Below, piece after piece: positions 1 to 7,545 of a stretch of 64,000 nt of DNA (the stretch's first letter is position 1; every line of letters begins with the position of its first letter). The notes below the pieces were generated by a model. The model had not been told where the DNA came from. It was given only the letters and a program-made list of their open reading frames with translations, and searched no databases. A program made the position numbers and the translations under genes. Origin of the DNA: an uncultured Eubacteriales bacterium (GTDB lineage Bacteria; Bacillota; Clostridia; Oscillospirales; Acutalibacteraceae); NCBI GenBank assembly GCA_934445035.1, contig CAKSDI010000001.1, positions 1 through 64,000 of the forward strand, in the 5' to 3' direction.

Positions 1-1592
1 ACGGTCAGGACGGCAACGGAGTAGCCGAAACTTCGATAAACTCCGCCGGAGAGCTGATTATTAAATATACAGACGGCAATACCGTAAACCTCGGGAAAGT
101 AGTTGGTAAAGACGGAGTTGACGGATCGAACGGTGAAAAAGGAGACAAAGGTGATAAGGGTGATACCGGCGCCGCCGGAACTGACGGTCAGGACGGTCGC
201 GGAATAACCGGAGCGGCTGTAAATTCAAATAACGAGCTTGTTTTAACCTTTTCCGATAACAGCGAGCTTAACCTCGGTAATATAAAAGGCGCAAAAGGCG
301 ATAACGGAAAAGACGGTCAAGACGGAAAAGACGGTATCGGAATACAGAATGTTAAGATATCTTCATCAGGCGAGCTTACAGTCACTCTTACAAGCGGAAC
401 AATCATAAACCTCGGTAATATCAAGGGAACGGACGGTATCAGCATAACACGCTCGGAGATAGATTCAAACGGCTGCCTGCTGCTCACATTTTCGGACGGA
501 ACCGTTTCAAATCTCGGCAATGTTATCGGAGCCAAAGGCGCTGACGGTATAGGAATAAGCGAGGTTAAAATTCTGACCGACGGAACTCTTACCCTTACCC
601 TTTCAGACGGCACAACAAAATCGCTCGGAAATGTAAAGGGAGAAAAGGGCGAGGACGGCAGAGGGATTGCAGATATTTCATATTCAAACGGTAAGTTTAT
701 ATTTACATATACCGACGGGACAACAAAGGAAATAACTGCATCGGACTCCGGCTCAGGCGGAACAGGAGGCGGCGGAACAAGCGGTACAGAAGACACCGGA
801 ATACTAAAATATACTTCTCTTTCTGATGGGACTTGGAAAGTTGCAGCCGGAAGCACAGCAAGTGAACAAACAATAATCGAAATTCCCGAAAAACACAACG
901 GAATTGAAGTGACTGAGATTGATTCAAAAGGATTTAAAGATTTAAGTAATTTAAAGACACTTATAATGCCTAACACAATAAAAAAAATAGGCTCTTATGC
1001 GTTTAGTGGTTGCATATATCTTGAAAATGTCACTTTTTCAGATAACTTGATATCAATAGCTACATTGGCATTTTTTAATTGTCAATTTTTAAAACAAATT
1101 AATCTTCCAGATACACTTACGGACATTGGAACTAACGCATTTGATAATTGTAACTCACTGGAAAATGTAACTATACCGAAATTGATTAAAACCTTAAATA
1201 CGGCTTTTTATTATTGTAGCAGTTTGAAAACAGTTACTTTACCTGATGGATTAATAAAAATTGGTGATTCAACATTTGCATTTTGTGAATCATTAGAAAA
1301 AATTAATATTCCTGAAACTGTAACATATATAGGTGACTATTGTTTTTATTCGTGTGAAAATCTTACGGAAATAAGCATACCCAAAAATGTAAATTATATT
1401 GGAAAAGACGCTTTTCGTTTCTTTGGCTCTAACGATACAGCCAAAATCAATTTTGCGGAAACCGACGGCTGGAAGTTATGCGAAAATGCCGTTACCAGAA
1501 CAGATATCGATTCAGCAATTCTTGCTAATCCGCGAAGAGCAGCAAAATATTTACGTGAAAACTGTGAATTAAAGTATTTAGAGCGCAAATAA
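1..1592 (+). CDS. Collagen-like repeat / BspA-type LRR surface protein (5' partial)
   Basis: The reading frame is open from the first complete codon at 3, so the start lies left of the window. The first ~250 residues alternate Gly-rich collagen-like stretches (GEKGDKGDKGDTG, DGQDGKDG) with ~45-residue beta units ending in NLGNIKG. A Gly/Ser linker near 760-790 leads to BspA-type leucine-rich repeats (LRR_5; units such as LKTLIMPNTIKKIGSYAFSG). There is no sortase motif or membrane segment at the C-terminus; it ends in a short charged tail (YLRENCELKYLERK). In this family such proteins are displayed or secreted and bind host or matrix ligands; the role here is inferred. Base composition falls sharply to AT-rich where the LRR part begins (~930), suggesting a fused module. 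Confidence 0.8.
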   Translation, partial: GQDGNGVAETSINSAGELIIKYTDGNTVNLGKVVGKDGVDGSNGEKGDKGDKGDTGAAGTDGQDGRGITGAAVNSNNELVLTFSDNSELNLGNIKGAKGDNGKDGQDGKDGIGIQNVKISSSGELTVTLTSGTIINLGNIKGTDGISITRSEIDSNGCLLLTFSDGTVSNLGNVIGAKGADGIGISEVKILTDGTLTLTLSDGTTKSLGNVKGEKGEDGRGIADISYSNGKFIFTYTDGTTKEITASDSGSGGTGGGGTSGTEDTGILKYTSLSDGTWKVAAGSTASEQTIIEIPEKHNGIEVTEIDSKGFKDLSNLKTLIMPNTIKKIGSYAFSGCIYLENVTFSDNLISIATLAFFNCQFLKQINLPDTLTDIGTNAFDNCNSLENVTIPKLIKTLNTAFYYCSSLKTVTLPDGLIKIGDSTFAFCESLEKINIPETVTYIGDYCFYSCENLTEISIPKNVNYIGKDAFRFFGSNDTAKINFAETDGWKLCENAVTRTDIDSAILANPRRAAKYLRENCELKYLERK

Positions 1593-1607
1593 AAGGATTT
1601 AAATAAT

Positions 1608-1847
1608 ATGACTAACAATGAATTAACAAATAATGATTCTTATCTAATTGTTGACAAAAATGGTGCTTTACACAAAATATCATATCGGTGCAATTTAATT
1701 GATGAAATTAATAATATCAGCCCTAATTCCCATAAAGAAATTATTGAAAATCATCTTACAAATACTGATGATATTAAGTGTATAAGAAAAATTGCGGAAA
1801 TATTGGAAGAAGAGAATTGTGAACTTTATCAGCTGACAAGGCTTTAA
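1608..1847 (+). CDS. Small hypothetical protein (79 aa)
   Basis: This 79-residue ORF starts 15 bp after the stop of the surface protein, with an AAAAGGA ribosome site, so it is probably co-transcribed. The product is acidic and soluble: no signal peptide, no membrane segment, a short beta-like start (YLIVDKNGALHKISYRC) and a helical C-terminal half rich in Glu and Ile. I recognise no family. The AT-rich codon use matches the LRR part of the upstream gene, so both may have arrived together. A terminator follows. Confidence 0.55.
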   Translation: MTNNELTNNDSYLIVDKNGALHKISYRCNLIDEINNISPNSHKEIIENHLTNTDDIKCIRKIAEILEEENCELYQLTRL

Positions 1848-1902
1848 TATCATAACACAAAATAGAAAAGTTTTATCGGCTTGACTGAAAACTATAAATT
1901 TA

Positions 1903-1946
1903 AAAACAACCGCTACAGAAATTTAAAAATCTGTAGCGGTTGTTTT
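1903..1946. terminator. Bidirectional terminator
   Basis: Perfect 16-bp arms (AAAACAACCGCTACAG and its complement) around a 12-nt loop, with a T-rich run on each side. It sits between the plus-strand small ORF and the convergent KDG kinase gene and can end both transcripts. Confidence 0.85.
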
Positions 1947-1966
1947 AATTAATAATTATTTATTTT

Positions 1967-2989
1967 TTATCTTTGAACTCTTCCGCTGCCGTCGCCCTTA
2001 GCGAGCTTTTCTACCTCGCTGACGCTCATTCTGTTGAAATCTCCCTCAACAGAATGCTTAAGCGCAGACGCGGCAACCGCGAACTCAACGGCGTCTTTTG
2101 TAGATTTGCCGGTTACGAGCGAATAAATAAGTCCTGCTCCGAAGCTGTCGCCTCCGCCGACGCGGTCGACTATATGCAAATGATATTCTTTTGAGAAGCA
2201 ATAATCCTTACCGTCATAAAGCATTGCCGCCCAATCGTTATCACTGGCCGAGATCGAAGACCTGAGAGTGATAGCAACCTTTTCAAATCCGAATTTATCG
2301 GCGAGCTGCTTTGCAACGCTCTTATAGCCCTCTTTATCAAGCTTGCCGGAATAAATATCCGTGTTTTCAGCCTCTATTCCGAAAACATCCTTTGCGTCTT
2401 CCTCATTAGAAATGCAGACATCAACATACTTGCAAAGCTCGGTCATAGCGGCTCTCGCCTGATCTCTTGTCCAAAGCTTTCCGCGGTAATTAAGGTCACA
2501 GCTTACCTTTACGCCGTGATTTTTAGCCGCAATGCAGGCTTCTTTGCATATCTCTACTAAGTTTTCGCCCAAAGCCGGGGTGATACCCGTAAAGTGGAAC
2601 CACTCTGCGCCCTCGAAGATCTCATCCCAATTAAAATCGCTTACATCGGCAGTCTGGATAGAAGATCCTGCCCTGTCATAAATACAAACGCTTCCTCTTT
2701 GTGACGCGCCTTTTTCGAGATAGTAAATTCCTACCCTATTGCCGCCTCTTACAATTTTAGAAGTGTCAACTCCGAAATATCTTAAAGAGTTGACCGCCGC
2801 CTGACCGATTGCATGGTCGGGAAGCTTGGTGACAAAAGCGGCGTCAAGCCCGAAGTTTGCAAGAGAAACCGCAACATTCGCTTCACCGCCGCCGAAAGTG
2901 GCCTGAAGCTGATCGTTCTGAAAAAATCTGTAATAACCGTTAGGTGCGAGGCGAAGCATAATTTCGCCAAATGTAACTATTTTACCCAT
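1967..2989 (-). CDS. kdgK: 2-keto-3-deoxygluconate kinase (PfkB family)
   Basis: A 340-residue PfkB/ribokinase-family kinase that would phosphorylate 2-keto-3-deoxygluconate to KDPG with ATP in the cytoplasm. The start is typical (GKIVTFGEIMLRLAP), GGGEANVA lies in the substrate region, and the family's GGGDSFGAG signature carries the catalytic Asp at about residue 281. It overlaps the upstream KDPG aldolase gene by 8 bp, so the two are translationally coupled and form the lower part of hexuronate/Entner-Doudoroff catabolism. The divergent IclR regulator supports the substrate assignment; another 2-keto sugar kinase is possible. Confidence 0.88.
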   Translation of the reverse strand: MGKIVTFGEIMLRLAPNGYYRFFQNDQLQATFGGGEANVAVSLANFGLDAAFVTKLPDHAIGQAAVNSLRYFGVDTSKIVRGGNRVGIYYLEKGASQRGSVCIYDRAGSSIQTADVSDFNWDEIFEGAEWFHFTGITPALGENLVEICKEACIAAKNHGVKVSCDLNYRGKLWTRDQARAAMTELCKYVDVCISNEEDAKDVFGIEAENTDIYSGKLDKEGYKSVAKQLADKFGFEKVAITLRSSISASDNDWAAMLYDGKDYCFSKEYHLHIVDRVGGGDSFGAGLIYSLVTGKSTKDAVEFAVAASALKHSVEGDFNRMSVSEVEKLAKGDGSGRVQR

Positions 2990-3623
2990 TTTTGATCTCC
3001 TTTAAAAGCTTTACTGCTTCTTTAGTAAGGTTTTCTATTTCATCAAAATCGCCTGACGCGATCTTATCAGACGGTACCATCCAGCTGCCTCCGCAGGCAA
3101 AAATTGCTTTGCAGGCGAGATAATCCTTTAAGTTTGAAGTGTTTATTCCGCCTGTCGGCATAAATTTGACCATAGTATAAGGAGCGGCGAGAGATTTTAT
3201 CATTTTAACTCCGCCTGCCGCCTCTGCAGGGAAAAATTTAAGATATGTAAGCCCTAAGGAAAGCGCCTTTTCGATTTCCGTGGGAGTGCAAACGCCGGGA
3301 ATTATCGGATATCCTTTTTTCTTGCAATGCTCGACCACTTCCGGATTAAGACCGGGACTTACGATAAATTTTGCTCCCGCATTCATAGCCTTATCAGCCT
3401 GCTCGGGAGTAAGCACCGTGCCGGCGGCAATAAGCATATCGGGAAATTTTTCCGAAATTAGCTTTATGGATTCCTCTGCCGCAGAGGTTCTGAAAGTGAT
3501 CTCAGCGCAGTTAAGACCGCCGTTTCTAAGGGCTGCCGCAAGTGCGACCGCGTCTTTCGAATCGTCAATTTTAACAACGGGAACTACCCCTGCCGCGGAA
3601 ATTTCTTTAATGATATTTTCCAT
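2982..3623 (-). CDS. eda: KDPG / KHG aldolase
   Basis: A 213-residue class I aldolase that cleaves 2-keto-3-deoxy-6-phosphogluconate to pyruvate and glyceraldehyde-3-phosphate. Visible signatures are CAEITFRT with the catalytic Glu near residue 41, AGTVLTPEQ, the GVCTPTE segment, LKFFPAE with the Schiff-base Lys near 129, and PTGGI for phosphate binding. The length is normal. The start has AAGGAGG 8 nt upstream. It is the first gene of the eda-kdgK operon, with a consensus promoter and a palindromic operator just upstream. Confidence 0.92.
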   Translation of the reverse strand: MENIIKEISAAGVVPVVKIDDSKDAVALAAALRNGGLNCAEITFRTSAAEESIKLISEKFPDMLIAAGTVLTPEQADKAMNAGAKFIVSPGLNPEVVEHCKKKGYPIIPGVCTPTEIEKALSLGLTYLKFFPAEAAGGVKMIKSLAAPYTMVKFMPTGGINTSNLKDYLACKAIFACGGSWMVPSDKIASGDFDEIENLTKEAVKLLKEIKNG

Positions 3624-3636
3624 ATTGATCCTCCTT

Positions 3637-3653
3637 GTTTCACAATGTGAAAC
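3637..3653. promoter_or_regulatory. Palindromic operator of the eda-kdgK operon
   Basis: GTTTCACAATGTGAAAC is a perfect 8-1-8 palindrome between the eda promoter and its ribosome site, about 20 nt downstream of the -10 box. Bound there, a repressor would block initiation or elongation. It resembles the TTTCA/TGAAA half-sites of IclR-family KdgR proteins, and an IclR gene lies divergently next door. Confidence 0.75.
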
Positions 3654-3675
3654 GCTGTTTACTATTTACAAGTTA

Positions 3676-3703
3676 ATTATAGCACTTTGCTTAAATTTGT
3701 CAA
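3676..3703 (-). promoter_or_regulatory. SigA-type promoter of eda-kdgK
   Basis: On the minus strand TTGACA and TATAAT are separated by 16 nt, an almost ideal housekeeping promoter. It lies back-to-back with the iclR promoter; the two -35 boxes are only a few bases apart. Confidence 0.75.
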
Positions 3704-3706
3704 GTA

Positions 3707-3735
3707 TTGAAATAAAAATTAAAATATGTTAAAAT
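3707..3735 (+). promoter_or_regulatory. Promoter of the IclR regulator gene
   Basis: TTGAAA and TAAAAT are separated by 17 nt and the ATG follows about 32 nt downstream. The operator lies some 55 nt upstream of this promoter, so the sequence shows no obvious site for repression of its own gene. Confidence 0.6.
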
Positions 3736-3767
3736 TCAATTAATGAAAATTCATCGGAAGTGAAAAA

Positions 3768-4520
3768 ATGTCATCGGTTTCACCTATATTATCAATTAAA
3801 AAAGCATTTTTACTGATAGAGCTCATCTGTGAAAAAGGACCTCTTGGAGCCACCGAGCTTGCAAAGCTTTCAGGTCTTAACAAAACCACTGCTTTTAGGA
3901 TACTTTCAACTCTTTTAAGTCTTGGATACATAAAGCAAGACGAGCAGACAAAAAAATATAATATCACTCTTAAATTCCTTAAAATTTCCTCTAAGAGCCT
4001 ATCCGATACGGATATCATAAAATACGCTAAACCGCATTTAAAAGCGCTCTCTGAATTAACGGGAGAAACCGTGCATTTAGTTGAGAGAAGCGGAAATGAA
4101 ATAATATATATCGATAAATATGAAAACTTTACAAATTCCGTAAGAATGGTGTCAAGAGTAGGCATTTCGCTGCCTATGATAAGAACAGCCGTGGGAAAAG
4201 CCATAATGGCGAAATTAAGCGATGATGAAACAGAAAATATTTGGAAAAGCTCCGAAATAATCAAAAAAACACAAAGAACCATTACCGATCTTAACGAATT
4301 TAAGGCAGAGCTTAAAAAGGTCAAAGAAAACGGCTATGCCACGGATATCGAAGAAAACGAAGAAGGAGTCAGCTGTGTTGCGGCGGCTGTGTGCGATATT
4401 AATGGAAAATATAAGTATGCAATAAGCGTTTCTGCTCCTGCTTCAAGAATGACCGAAGAAAACATAAAAAAGACAGGTATCGCCGTTTTAAAGACCGCGC
4501 GTGAATTATCAGAAATATAA
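3768..4520 (+). CDS. kdgR: IclR-family regulator, probable KdgR
   Basis: A 250-residue IclR-family regulator. The N-terminal winged helix (about residues 5-70) contains GATELAKLSGLNKTTAFRILSTL; the C-terminal part is the IclR effector domain (GETVHLVERSGNEIIYIDKYE; PMIRTAVGKAIMAKLS; ENEEGVSCVAAAV). It is divergent from eda-kdgK and shares a 144-bp intergenic region containing a perfect palindrome, so it most likely represses that operon and releases it on binding KDG or a related keto-acid. The effector is inferred from context. GGAAGTG precedes the ATG. Confidence 0.85.
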   Translation: MSSVSPILSIKKAFLLIELICEKGPLGATELAKLSGLNKTTAFRILSTLLSLGYIKQDEQTKKYNITLKFLKISSKSLSDTDIIKYAKPHLKALSELTGETVHLVERSGNEIIYIDKYENFTNSVRMVSRVGISLPMIRTAVGKAIMAKLSDDETENIWKSSEIIKKTQRTITDLNEFKAELKKVKENGYATDIEENEEGVSCVAAAVCDINGKYKYAISVSAPASRMTEENIKKTGIAVLKTARELSEI

Positions 4521-4523
4521 ATT

Positions 4524-4730
4524 TTATCTTTTTTTATAAAGTATAAGTTCGGGATCGCTACAGTCGCGCCCATAAGAACAGATAAGAATAAAACCAGCGG
4601 AGCATACCGCTCCGCAGCACACTCCTAAATCGGCAAATTCGATCTGATTTCCGAGATAGATCGTATCGTTTCTTAAAACCGCATTTTTTTCAACTTGCCA
4701 TATTATCTCCCCCTTAATATTTAATATCAT
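4524..4730 (-). CDS. Possible small Cys-containing protein (up to 68 aa)
   Basis: An open frame of up to 68 residues ends four bases after the convergent IclR gene. The product has four Cys (CCGAVC and two others) and a short hydrophobic stretch (GAVCSAGFILICSY). The first ATG has no ribosome site; a strong GGGGGAG lies inside the frame near 4710, followed only by ATA codons, so the true start is unclear. No family is recognised. It may be real with a non-canonical start, a decayed gene, or chance. Confidence 0.35.
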   Translation of the reverse strand: MILNIKGEIIWQVEKNAVLRNDTIYLGNQIEFADLGVCCGAVCSAGFILICSYGRDCSDPELILYKKR

Positions 4731-4756
4731 AAAACTACGATTTTTTCAAGTATTCA

Positions 4757-4785
4757 TTGACTTAAATTAACTTATATAATATAAT
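4757..4785 (+). promoter_or_regulatory. Promoter of the alpha-galactosidase gene
   Basis: TTGACT, a 17-nt spacer and TATAAT, about 33 nt before the ATG at 4819. AAGGCGG is the ribosome site. Confidence 0.75.
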
Positions 4786-4818
4786 TATTAAAATAATATA
4801 TATTAAGGCGGTTGTTTT

Positions 4819-6729
4819 ATGAAGATCATAAAAGCATATCTTAACTTATGCGATAATTCAACTCAGGATTATGATATAAAAACGGAAATAAAAGATATTA
4901 AAGGCGTTAAAGCCGTGTATTTCAAAGGCTTTTCGAAAATGCCGCTCGATATGGATTTCGGCGCGGGAATAGACTTTAAAATTGACGGTTTTGAAAGCTT
5001 TGTTTCCGATTTCAGGCATTGCGAGATATGGTGTATGCCGGCATTCGGAAAAGACACTAAAGATATCCCCGATGAAACACAGGGACTTATCTGCAAAAAG
5101 ACTGACGGAAGCTTTGCGGTAGTTATCCCCGTAGTTTCAAAAAAATATAAATGCGTGCTCTGCGGAAAAGAAGACGGCATTATCACAGCTAAGCTTTTCA
5201 GCTGGTATGATAAGCTTTCTTATTGCGACGAGCTGGCATTCGTTTATGCCGAGGGCGATGATCCTTTCAAACTTCTCGAAAGCACTGTTAAAACAGCTCT
5301 CGAAGAATTAAACACAGGCGTGAGGATAAGAGCCGAGAGAAGATACCCCGAAATATTCGAATATCTCGGCTGGTGCAGTTGGGACGCTATGGAAATCCGC
5401 GTAAACGAAGACGATCTTCTTAAAAAATGCGAAGAATTCAAAGAGAAAAACATTCCTGTTAAATGGGCTGTTATTGACGATATGTGGGGCGAAGTTCACG
5501 ATTTTTACGGAATGAAATATGAAAACCGCCGCGAAATGTTTAATATAATGCACTATTCAAAGCTTTATTCCTTTAAAGCCGATCCGATAAGATTTCCGAA
5601 CGGACTTAAAAATTGCATTAAGGGAATGAACGATTACGGTATAACCGTCGGAATGTGGCACCCTACCACCGGATATTGGATGGGAATAGACCCCGAGGGC
5701 GAAGTATATAAAGACCTTAAGGACTCTATTATTTACACTCAAAAAGGCGCTTATATCCACGATTACAAGCAGGAAAACTCATATAGATTTTATAATGCTT
5801 ACCACGATTATTTAAGAAAATGCGGAGTTGAATTCGTAAAGATCGATAATCAGAGCATAAGTAAAAGATTTTATAGAAATCTTGCGCCTGTAGGCGAGGT
5901 CGCAAAAAATTATCACGACGGTATGGAAGCCTCTGTAGGTCAGCATTTTGACAATGCAATGATAAACTGTATGGGTATGGCAAGCGAGGATATGTGGAGC
6001 AGGTCCGTAAGCCCTCTTTCAAGGTGCAGTGACGATTTCCAGCCTGAGGACAGCGCATGGTTCTTAAAGCATATTATGCAGTGCTCCTATAACGATCTTA
6101 TTCAGGGACAGTTTTATTTCTGCGACTGGGATATGTGGTGGACCGACGACGGACAGGCTGTTAAAAACAGCATTTTAAGAGCCGTCAGCGGAGGTCCGAT
6201 ATATGTCAGCGATAAGATAGGCAGAAGCAACAGAGATATCCTTATGCCGCTTATTACCGACGACGGCAAAATTTTAAGGTGCGACAGGCCCGCTTTCCCC
6301 ACCGCGGACTGCCTGACAGAAGATCCTACCGAGAATGACAAGATATTCAAGCTCCAAAATGTTTGTGACGAAAGCGGAGTTATAGCCGTGTTTAATATCA
6401 ATAAGGATGAAAAACCCGTGAGCGGAACGGTTTCTCCCTCGGAGGTTTACGGATTAGAGGGCGAAGAATTCGCAGTGTATGAGCATTTTTCAAAGGAGCT
6501 TTTAATTCTTAAAAAGAACGAAAAGTTTAATTTAAAGCTTGATACTATAAACGATTATAAGCTTTACATTATCGTTCCTTTAAAAGACGGATTTGCGCCT
6601 ATCGGAAGAACGGATAAATTCATATCGCCTAAAACCGTTCGCGGTGTGTTCGGCGGTAAAGTCGAGCTGACAGAGCCGGGCGAATACGCTTATGTTGAAA
6701 ACAAAAAGTTAGTAATAAATAAATCATAA
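4819..6729 (+). CDS. GH36 alpha-galactosidase / raffinose-synthase-like (Sip1) protein
   Basis: A 636-residue cytoplasmic protein of the raffinose synthase/seed imbibition (Sip1) branch of GH36. Landmarks are a beta-sandwich N-terminus, WCSWDAMEIRVNEDDLL opening the (beta/alpha)8 barrel, WAVIDDMWG, GMWHPTTGYW, the nucleophile motif FVKIDNQ (Asp near 343), and RCSDDF with the candidate acid/base Asp near 405. It lacks a signal peptide, so it should act on imported alpha-galactosides. It has its own promoter and terminator and no transporter beside it. Related members may be transferases rather than hydrolases; the exact substrate is unknown. Confidence 0.85.
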   Translation: MKIIKAYLNLCDNSTQDYDIKTEIKDIKGVKAVYFKGFSKMPLDMDFGAGIDFKIDGFESFVSDFRHCEIWCMPAFGKDTKDIPDETQGLICKKTDGSFAVVIPVVSKKYKCVLCGKEDGIITAKLFSWYDKLSYCDELAFVYAEGDDPFKLLESTVKTALEELNTGVRIRAERRYPEIFEYLGWCSWDAMEIRVNEDDLLKKCEEFKEKNIPVKWAVIDDMWGEVHDFYGMKYENRREMFNIMHYSKLYSFKADPIRFPNGLKNCIKGMNDYGITVGMWHPTTGYWMGIDPEGEVYKDLKDSIIYTQKGAYIHDYKQENSYRFYNAYHDYLRKCGVEFVKIDNQSISKRFYRNLAPVGEVAKNYHDGMEASVGQHFDNAMINCMGMASEDMWSRSVSPLSRCSDDFQPEDSAWFLKHIMQCSYNDLIQGQFYFCDWDMWWTDDGQAVKNSILRAVSGGPIYVSDKIGRSNRDILMPLITDDGKILRCDRPAFPTADCLTEDPTENDKIFKLQNVCDESGVIAVFNINKDEKPVSGTVSPSEVYGLEGEEFAVYEHFSKELLILKKNEKFNLKLDTINDYKLYIIVPLKDGFAPIGRTDKFISPKTVRGVFGGKVELTEPGEYAYVENKKLVINKS

Positions 6730-6735
6730 TATAAA

Positions 6736-6775
6736 TTTTCGGGCGGTCTGCTTTTTTTGCAGACCGCCCGAAAAA
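6736..6775. terminator. Bidirectional terminator
   Basis: Sixteen-bp arms built on GGGCGGTCTGC around a T-rich loop, with A and T runs outside. It separates the galactosidase from the convergent surface-protein locus and can serve both. Confidence 0.88.
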
Positions 6776-6780
6776 GTTTT

Positions 6781-7509
6781 TTAATTATTTATATTTTCGC
6801 CGTTTGAAATGATTTTGGCGTCGCTTATAGCAAGCGTTCCCCACCTGCATTCAAATGTCACTTCGCCGTCGGTTTTAGGGGTGATAGAAAACTCAAAGTC
6901 AGCGTTTGCAAAGATCGGAGCCGTGTAATAAACCTCGCCCGAAGATAGAGTTATCTTGCAAAATCCCGAAGACATATCTGTTCCGCTTGACCTAAGATTT
7001 ATTTCATAAGTTTTATCTTTAGAAAGATCATATCCCCCGTCGGATGAAACCTCTTCGCTTTTTTCATCGAAAACGCTTATTATTTTAAGATCGTAATTTG
7101 ACGAGATAATATTCGAAACATCACTGCTCTTAGTCGATGAAAACCACGCCCAGCTCGCTCCGCAAAGATATATAAGCGAAGCCGCCATTCCTAAAATCGA
7201 GGGTGCCAAAACCCTCACAGCCCTAAATTTACCGTCAGCATTTTTAATATGCCGTTTGTTTGTAAAAAAGCGGTAGAGCTTTAAAGCTCTTTTTCGGTTT
7301 ACAAAGGGAATCAGGCATAATTTATGAATTGCAAGCTCTTTTTTCCAATAAAGAAGCTCTTCTTTATCGTAAGCTCTTCCTATTTCGGTTTTGATATATT
7401 TCTTCTCTTCATTAAAATCCTTAAAAAAGAAGATTATTTTAAGAATTACAAGAAAAGCAATAATCGCCGAAAGAAAAAGGAAAATAAGCAAAGCCCCGGT
7501 TTCTTTCAT
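6781..7509 (-). CDS. Membrane protein with an internal SipW-type motif
   Basis: A 242-residue protein with a first membrane helix at about residues 6-29, a basic cytoplasmic loop (30-98), a second helix at about 99-118, and then SWAWFSSTKSSD, which resembles the FAWFTDSAKT motif of SipW-dependent signal peptides. The remaining ~120 residues form a probable extracellular beta domain. It is the last gene of the SipW/TasA-like locus, 36 bp after the preceding gene. The motif's internal position is unusual; the protein may be a membrane-held partner of the TasA-like proteins, cleaved or not by the local peptidase. No named family is recognised. Confidence 0.65.
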   Translation of the reverse strand: MKETGALLIFLFLSAIIAFLVILKIIFFFKDFNEEKKYIKTEIGRAYDKEELLYWKKELAIHKLCLIPFVNRKRALKLYRFFTNKRHIKNADGKFRAVRVLAPSILGMAASLIYLCGASWAWFSSTKSSDVSNIISSNYDLKIISVFDEKSEEVSSDGGYDLSKDKTYEINLRSSGTDMSSGFCKITLSSGEVYYTAPIFANADFEFSITPKTDGEVTFECRWGTLAISDAKIISNGENINN

Positions 7510-7545
7510 TACACCGATCCCCCTTTCAAATAATTTGATTTAAAA

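Noticed and set aside
317..976. Long minus-strand frame opposite the collagen-like region
   Set aside because: It is the antisense of Gly-rich repeats, giving artificial Pro/Ser/Val repeats; the plus-strand frame is clearly the gene.
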